A stretch of 64,000 nt of DNA, from NCBI RefSeq assembly GCF_014621695.1, contig NZ_CP061281.1, positions 6,944,001 to 7,008,000 of the forward strand, given 5' to 3'. This DNA comes from Streptomyces xanthii. Its GTDB lineage: Bacteria; Actinomycetota; Actinomycetes; Streptomycetales; Streptomycetaceae. Positions within the stretch are counted from its first letter, which is position 1, and the number at the start of each line of letters is the position of its first letter. The notes beneath the pieces were generated by a model, which was given only the letters and a program-made list of their open reading frames with translations, was not told where the DNA came from and did no database searches. Made by a program: the position numbers and the translations under genes. Below, one piece after another: positions 60,751 through 64,000 of the stretch.

Positions 60751-62160
60751 ATGACGGAAATTCTTGTGCAGGCGGCTGTGGAGGGGAACGTTCCTCCCGC
60801 CGGTTCGGGTGGCGGCAGGGTGGTGGAGCACCCGGCATGGCCCGTGCTCAAGGACGCCGTGGAGGAGATCAGGACCTGGCAGAACAAGGACGGGTCCATA
60901 GCCTTCGACGCGGAGGGCGCCCCGGCCAAGGCTGTCGCCGAGCAGGCGGTGGACCGGGTCGTGGCCGCCGTCGAGCAGCTGGCCCCGCTGGTGCCGCACG
61001 ACGCCGCGTACCACAAGGCGCTCGTGGCCGACCTGCGCCGCTGGGCCGAGGACGGCTTCCAGGTCCCGGACTTCCTGGACTCGCTGCTGGCCTTCCAGCC
61101 GGCCGCGCAGCGCCGCGACGGGCTCCAGCACCTGGTGCTCTTCCCGATGTACACGCAGAACGGCAACCTGGACCGCAACCTGGAAGCCGTCGTGCTCCGC
61201 ATGGTGTGGCCCGACTGGCTGGCCGAGCTCGAGGCCACCCGTTACGACAACCCGCTGTTCTGCGGCATCACCTTCGAGGACTTCACGTCCGGGTACGACA
61301 CGCACTCGGCAGTCCTCTTCCCAGAGACGATCGCGGTGCGCGAGGCACCCGAGCGCTTCTCCTGGGGCGGCATCTTCTGCGACCGCGAGGCGGCCCGCTT
61401 CCGCCGCGTCACCGAGGCCGCCGTGGACACCCTGGGGCTCGAACTGCCCGAGGACATCCGCGAGATGGTCGGCGACCAGGAGCGCTGCCAGCAGGCGTTC
61501 GTGCTGTGGGACATGGTCCACGACCGCACGCACAGCCACGGCGACCTGCCGTTCGACCCGTTCATGATCAAGCAGCGCCAGCCGTTCTGGATGTACGGCC
61601 TCGAAGAGCTGCGCTGCGACCTCACCGCCTTCAAGGAGGCCGTGAAGCTGGAGGCCGAGGGCAACTCCCACGGCCGTGACGTCCAGTACGCCGTGCTCTT
61701 CGACCGGATGTTCCGCTTCCCGGTCTCCGGTGACCGCAACCGCAACTACGACGGTCTCGGCGGCCAGCTCCTCTTCGCGTACCTGCACAAGCACGACGTG
61801 GTCCGCTGGACGGACAACAAGCTGCACATCGACTGGCAGCGGGCCCCCGAGGTCACCAACCAGCTGTGCGCCGAGATCGAGAAGCTCTACCGCGACGGCA
61901 TCGACCGCCCGAAGCTGGTCCACTGGTTCGCCGCGTACGACCTGGTCTCGACGTACCTCGCCCCGCACCCGGGCTCCCGCTGGGCCAAGGGCCCCGACGC
62001 CCTGGACCTGACGCAGCCGCCGCGCAAGCTGGTCGACGACGTGCTTCCCGACGAGTTTCCGCTCAGCATGTTCTATGAGGCGCTCTCCAAGAAGCTCAAG
62101 AACGTGATCGCGTCCACCAAGGGCATCACGGCGGCGAGCGCGGAGAAGGTGGCCGCGTGA
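60751..62160 (+). CDS. DUF6421 family protein
   Basis: A 469-residue cytoplasmic protein of DUF6421, known mainly in Actinobacteria. It is mostly helical, with conserved-looking stretches GITFEDFTSGYDTHSAVLFPE near 172-192 and MVHDRTHSHGDLPFDPFMIKQRQPFWMYGLEELRCDL near 260-296, the latter resembling a metal-binding His/Asp helix pair. No catalytic function is established. ATG 60751 has GGAGGATGG upstream. The stop overlaps the SDR start by GTGA, and SDR in turn overlaps a threonine aldolase, so the three act as one operon. Confidence 0.85.
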   Translation: MTEILVQAAVEGNVPPAGSGGGRVVEHPAWPVLKDAVEEIRTWQNKDGSIAFDAEGAPAKAVAEQAVDRVVAAVEQLAPLVPHDAAYHKALVADLRRWAEDGFQVPDFLDSLLAFQPAAQRRDGLQHLVLFPMYTQNGNLDRNLEAVVLRMVWPDWLAELEATRYDNPLFCGITFEDFTSGYDTHSAVLFPETIAVREAPERFSWGGIFCDREAARFRRVTEAAVDTLGLELPEDIREMVGDQERCQQAFVLWDMVHDRTHSHGDLPFDPFMIKQRQPFWMYGLEELRCDLTAFKEAVKLEAEGNSHGRDVQYAVLFDRMFRFPVSGDRNRNYDGLGGQLLFAYLHKHDVVRWTDNKLHIDWQRAPEVTNQLCAEIEKLYRDGIDRPKLVHWFAAYDLVSTYLAPHPGSRWAKGPDALDLTQPPRKLVDDVLPDEFPLSMFYEALSKKLKNVIASTKGITAASAEKVAA

Positions 62161-62957
62161 GCCACGCCGAGAACGCGGGAAGCCAGGAGGCGGAAGCCAT
62201 GTCCGACACCCACACGACCGGGAACCTGGACGGTGCCGTGATCGCGGTAGCCGGAGCGGCGGGCCCCGCCGGGCGGGCGACCCTCAAGCGGCTCGCGGAG
62301 GCCGGCGCCACCGTCATCGGCGCCGACGCCGACGCGGAGCGGCTCGCGGCGGCGGTCGACGAGGCGCGCTACGCGCACGGCGGCGCCACCGTCGTCGGTG
62401 ACACCGTGGACCTCCTGGACCTGCACGCGACACGCGACTGGGTGAACCGTCTGGAGAAGGACTTCGGCCGGGTCGACGGCGTCGTCCACCTCGTCGGCGG
62501 CTGGCGCGGCAGCGCCTCCTTCGCCGAGACCGACCTCGCCGACTGGGACCTCCTCGAGAAGCTCCTGATCCGCACGGTGCAGCACACCTCGCTGGCCTTC
62601 TACGACGCGCTCACCCGCAGTGACCGCGGCCGTTACCTGCTGATCAGCGCCGCCGGCGCGTCCAAGCCGACCGCGGGCAACGCGGCGTACGCGGCCTCCA
62701 AGGCTGCCGCCGAGGCGTGGACGCTCGCCCTGGGCGACGCCTTCCGCAAGGCGGGGGGCGACGCGGGCCCGCAGCAGGCGGCTGCGATCCTGGTGGTCAA
62801 GGCGCTGGTGCACGACGCGATGCGCGCCGAACGCCCCAACGCGAAGTTCGCGGGCTTCACGGACGTCAAGGAGCTGGCCGAGGCCATCACCGGGGTCTGG
62901 GACCGGCCCGCCGCCGATCTGAACGGGACCCGTCTGTGGCTGACCGAGAAGCCGTGA
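62157..62957 (+). CDS. SDR family NAD(P)-dependent oxidoreductase
   Basis: A 266-residue short-chain dehydrogenase. The cofactor loop GAAGPAG is a variant of TGxxxGxG; VIGADADAERL has the Asp that selects NAD. VHLVGGWRG replaces the usual NNAG, LLISAAGASK carries Ser, and YAASK holds Tyr and Lys. The C-terminal half is shortened. GTG 62157 is coupled to the DUF6421 stop; ATG 62199 (MSDTHTTG), with AGGAGG 10 nt upstream, is a real alternative. It is the middle gene of the DUF6421-SDR-threonine aldolase operon. Confidence 0.86.
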   Translation: MSHAENAGSQEAEAMSDTHTTGNLDGAVIAVAGAAGPAGRATLKRLAEAGATVIGADADAERLAAAVDEARYAHGGATVVGDTVDLLDLHATRDWVNRLEKDFGRVDGVVHLVGGWRGSASFAETDLADWDLLEKLLIRTVQHTSLAFYDALTRSDRGRYLLISAAGASKPTAGNAAYAASKAAAEAWTLALGDAFRKAGGDAGPQQAAAILVVKALVHDAMRAERPNAKFAGFTDVKELAEAITGVWDRPAADLNGTRLWLTEKP

Positions 62958-64000
62958 ACCCTCCGAAGACCGACGCCCGCAGGCACCACGACCCCACGAT
63001 CCGGGGCTTCGCGAGTGACAACTACGCGGGAGCCCACCCGGAGGTGATGGCGGCCCTCGCCCTCGCCAACGGCGGTCACCAGGTCGCGTACGGCGAGGAC
63101 GACTACACGGACCATCTCCAGCAGATCATCCGCAGCCACTTCGGCCCCACGGCCGAGGCGTTCCCCGTCTTCAACGGGACGGGTGCCAACGTCGTCGCGC
63201 TCCAGGCGGTCACCGACCGCTGGGGCGCGGTGATCTGCGCCGAGTCCGCGCACATCAACGTGGACGAGGGCGGCGCCCCGGAGCGGATGGGCGGGCTCAA
63301 GCTGCTCACCGTACCGACGCCCGACGGCAAGCTCACCCCCGAGCTGATCGACCGTCAGGCATTCGGCTGGGACGACGAGCACCGCGCGATGCCGCAGGTC
63401 GTCTCGATCACGCAGTCCACCGAACTGGGCACGCTGTACACGCCGGAGGAGATCCGCGCGATCGTCGAGCACGCCCACCGGCACGGCATGCGGGTGCACC
63501 TCGACGGCTCCCGGATAGCCAACGCGGCCGCGTCCCTGGACGTCCCGATGCGGACGTTCACGAACGCGGTCGGCGTCGACATCCTGTCGCTGGGCGGCAC
63601 GAAGAACGGCGCGCTGTTCGGCGAGGCCGTCGTCGTCCTCAACCAGGACGCGGTGCGGCAGATGAAGCACCTGCGCAAGATGTCGATGCAGCTCGCCTCG
63701 AAGATGCGCTTCGTGTCGGTGCAGCTGGAGGCGCTGCTCGCGAAGGACCTGTGGCTGCGCAACGCCCGGCACGCCAACGAGATGGCCCAGCGGCTCGCCG
63801 AGGGCGTCCGCGCCGTGCACGGCGTGGAGATCCTCTACCCGGTGCAGGCCAACGGCGTGTTCGCGCGGCTCCCGCACGACGTCTCCGAGCGCCTGATGAA
63901 GAAGTACCGCTTCTACTTCTGGGACGAGGCGGCCGGCGACGTGCGCTGGATGTGCGCCTTCGACACCCGCGAGGAGGACGTGGACGGCTTCGTCGCGGCC
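62954..64000 (+). CDS. ltaE: Low-specificity L-threonine aldolase (3'-truncated by window)
   Basis: A PLP enzyme splitting L-threonine or L-allo-threonine to glycine and acetaldehyde. The 349 codons seen run off the window. GFASDNYAGAHPEV opens the family, PVFNGTGANV binds PLP phosphate, HLDGSRIANAAAS holds the PLP-ring Asp, and SLGGTKNG has the Schiff-base Lys. FWDEAAGDVRWMCAFDT is the small domain. GTG 62954 overlaps the SDR stop (GTGA). Beta-hydroxy-amino-acid cleavage with an SDR and DUF6421 partner hints at amino-acid-derived metabolite turnover. Confidence 0.9.
   Translation, partial: MNPPKTDARRHHDPTIRGFASDNYAGAHPEVMAALALANGGHQVAYGEDDYTDHLQQIIRSHFGPTAEAFPVFNGTGANVVALQAVTDRWGAVICAESAHINVDEGGAPERMGGLKLLTVPTPDGKLTPELIDRQAFGWDDEHRAMPQVVSITQSTELGTLYTPEEIRAIVEHAHRHGMRVHLDGSRIANAAASLDVPMRTFTNAVGVDILSLGGTKNGALFGEAVVVLNQDAVRQMKHLRKMSMQLASKMRFVSVQLEALLAKDLWLRNARHANEMAQRLAEGVRAVHGVEILYPVQANGVFARLPHDVSERLMKKYRFYFWDEAAGDVRWMCAFDTREEDVDGFVAA

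Overview
The window is about 72-74% G+C, with GTG and TTG starts, strong third-position GC bias, many SDR, TetR, MarR and LLM-type genes, F420 and LAXTG-sortase features, and typical Streptomyces families (DUF6421, DUF6479, DUF4389, FABP-like nitrobindin, class F sortase, Acg-type nitroreductase, ScNsrR-like Rrf2). It is most simply read as an interior piece of a Streptomyces (or close relative) chromosome. I see no phage, plasmid, IS transposase, rRNA or CRISPR array.

Layout. 1-5.2 kb: the 3' part of a giant secreted amylase/pullulanase, then a MerR regulator with a textbook MerR promoter. 5.3-7.6 kb: an NCS1 permease and an Asp/Glu-racemase-fold enzyme that lacks the first catalytic Cys. 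7.6-9.7 kb (minus): LAATG-anchored surface protein, class F sortase and DUF4389 membrane protein. 9.9-11.8 kb: a zinc-ribbon hypothetical and a LysE exporter. 11.8-14.6 kb: Acg nitroreductase and a divergent universal stress protein sharing a palindrome, then a zinc alcohol dehydrogenase. 14.6-15.5 kb: divergent MarR and DoxX. 15.5-19.95 kb: a TetR-controlled divergent cluster (VOC, DegT-fold protein with His in place of the PLP Lys, F420-type LLM; TetR and SDR on the other side) with paired operators and a 13-bp tandem repeat.

20-28.8 kb: small hypotheticals, TetR/ene-reductase pair, methyltransferase, DUF2238, DUF6479, FUSC, a lactonase behind a DasR-like site, and sirohydrochlorin chelatase. 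29-37 kb: GlcNAc-type kinase, ung, MFS, CGNR regulator, then a LacI/NCS2/adenine-deaminase purine-salvage unit. 37-41.8 kb: BNR-repeat protein, flavohemoglobin and NsrR (nitric-oxide defence, with matching operators), an OYE/ArsR pair with twin operators. 41.8-46.5 kb: FprA-type reductase, an orphan structured DNA/RNA element, DUF305 lipoprotein and LVIVD protein sharing a perfect palindrome, TetR.

46.7-54.3 kb: DUF2630, a Fer4_19+CDGSH protein, HAD, PAP2, M56 protease, DUF5134, FUSC-MarR pair, NDH-2. 54.4-57.7 kb: VOC, GNAT, GDPD, a 206-bp MITE-like inverted-repeat element, PadR and nitrobindin. 57.8-58.0 kb (minus): a tRNA-like gene whose 3' half precedes its 5' half; joined at positions 26/27 the halves form a canonical tRNA cloverleaf (candidate anticodon CGG). 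This is the most unusual thing here. 58.1-64 kb: LLM oxidoreductase, a repeat-rich 400-bp gap, an HSL-type esterase, then a tightly overlapping operon of DUF6421, SDR and threonine aldolase that runs off the right edge.

All functional calls come from reading sequence motifs and remembered family features; no database search was run.
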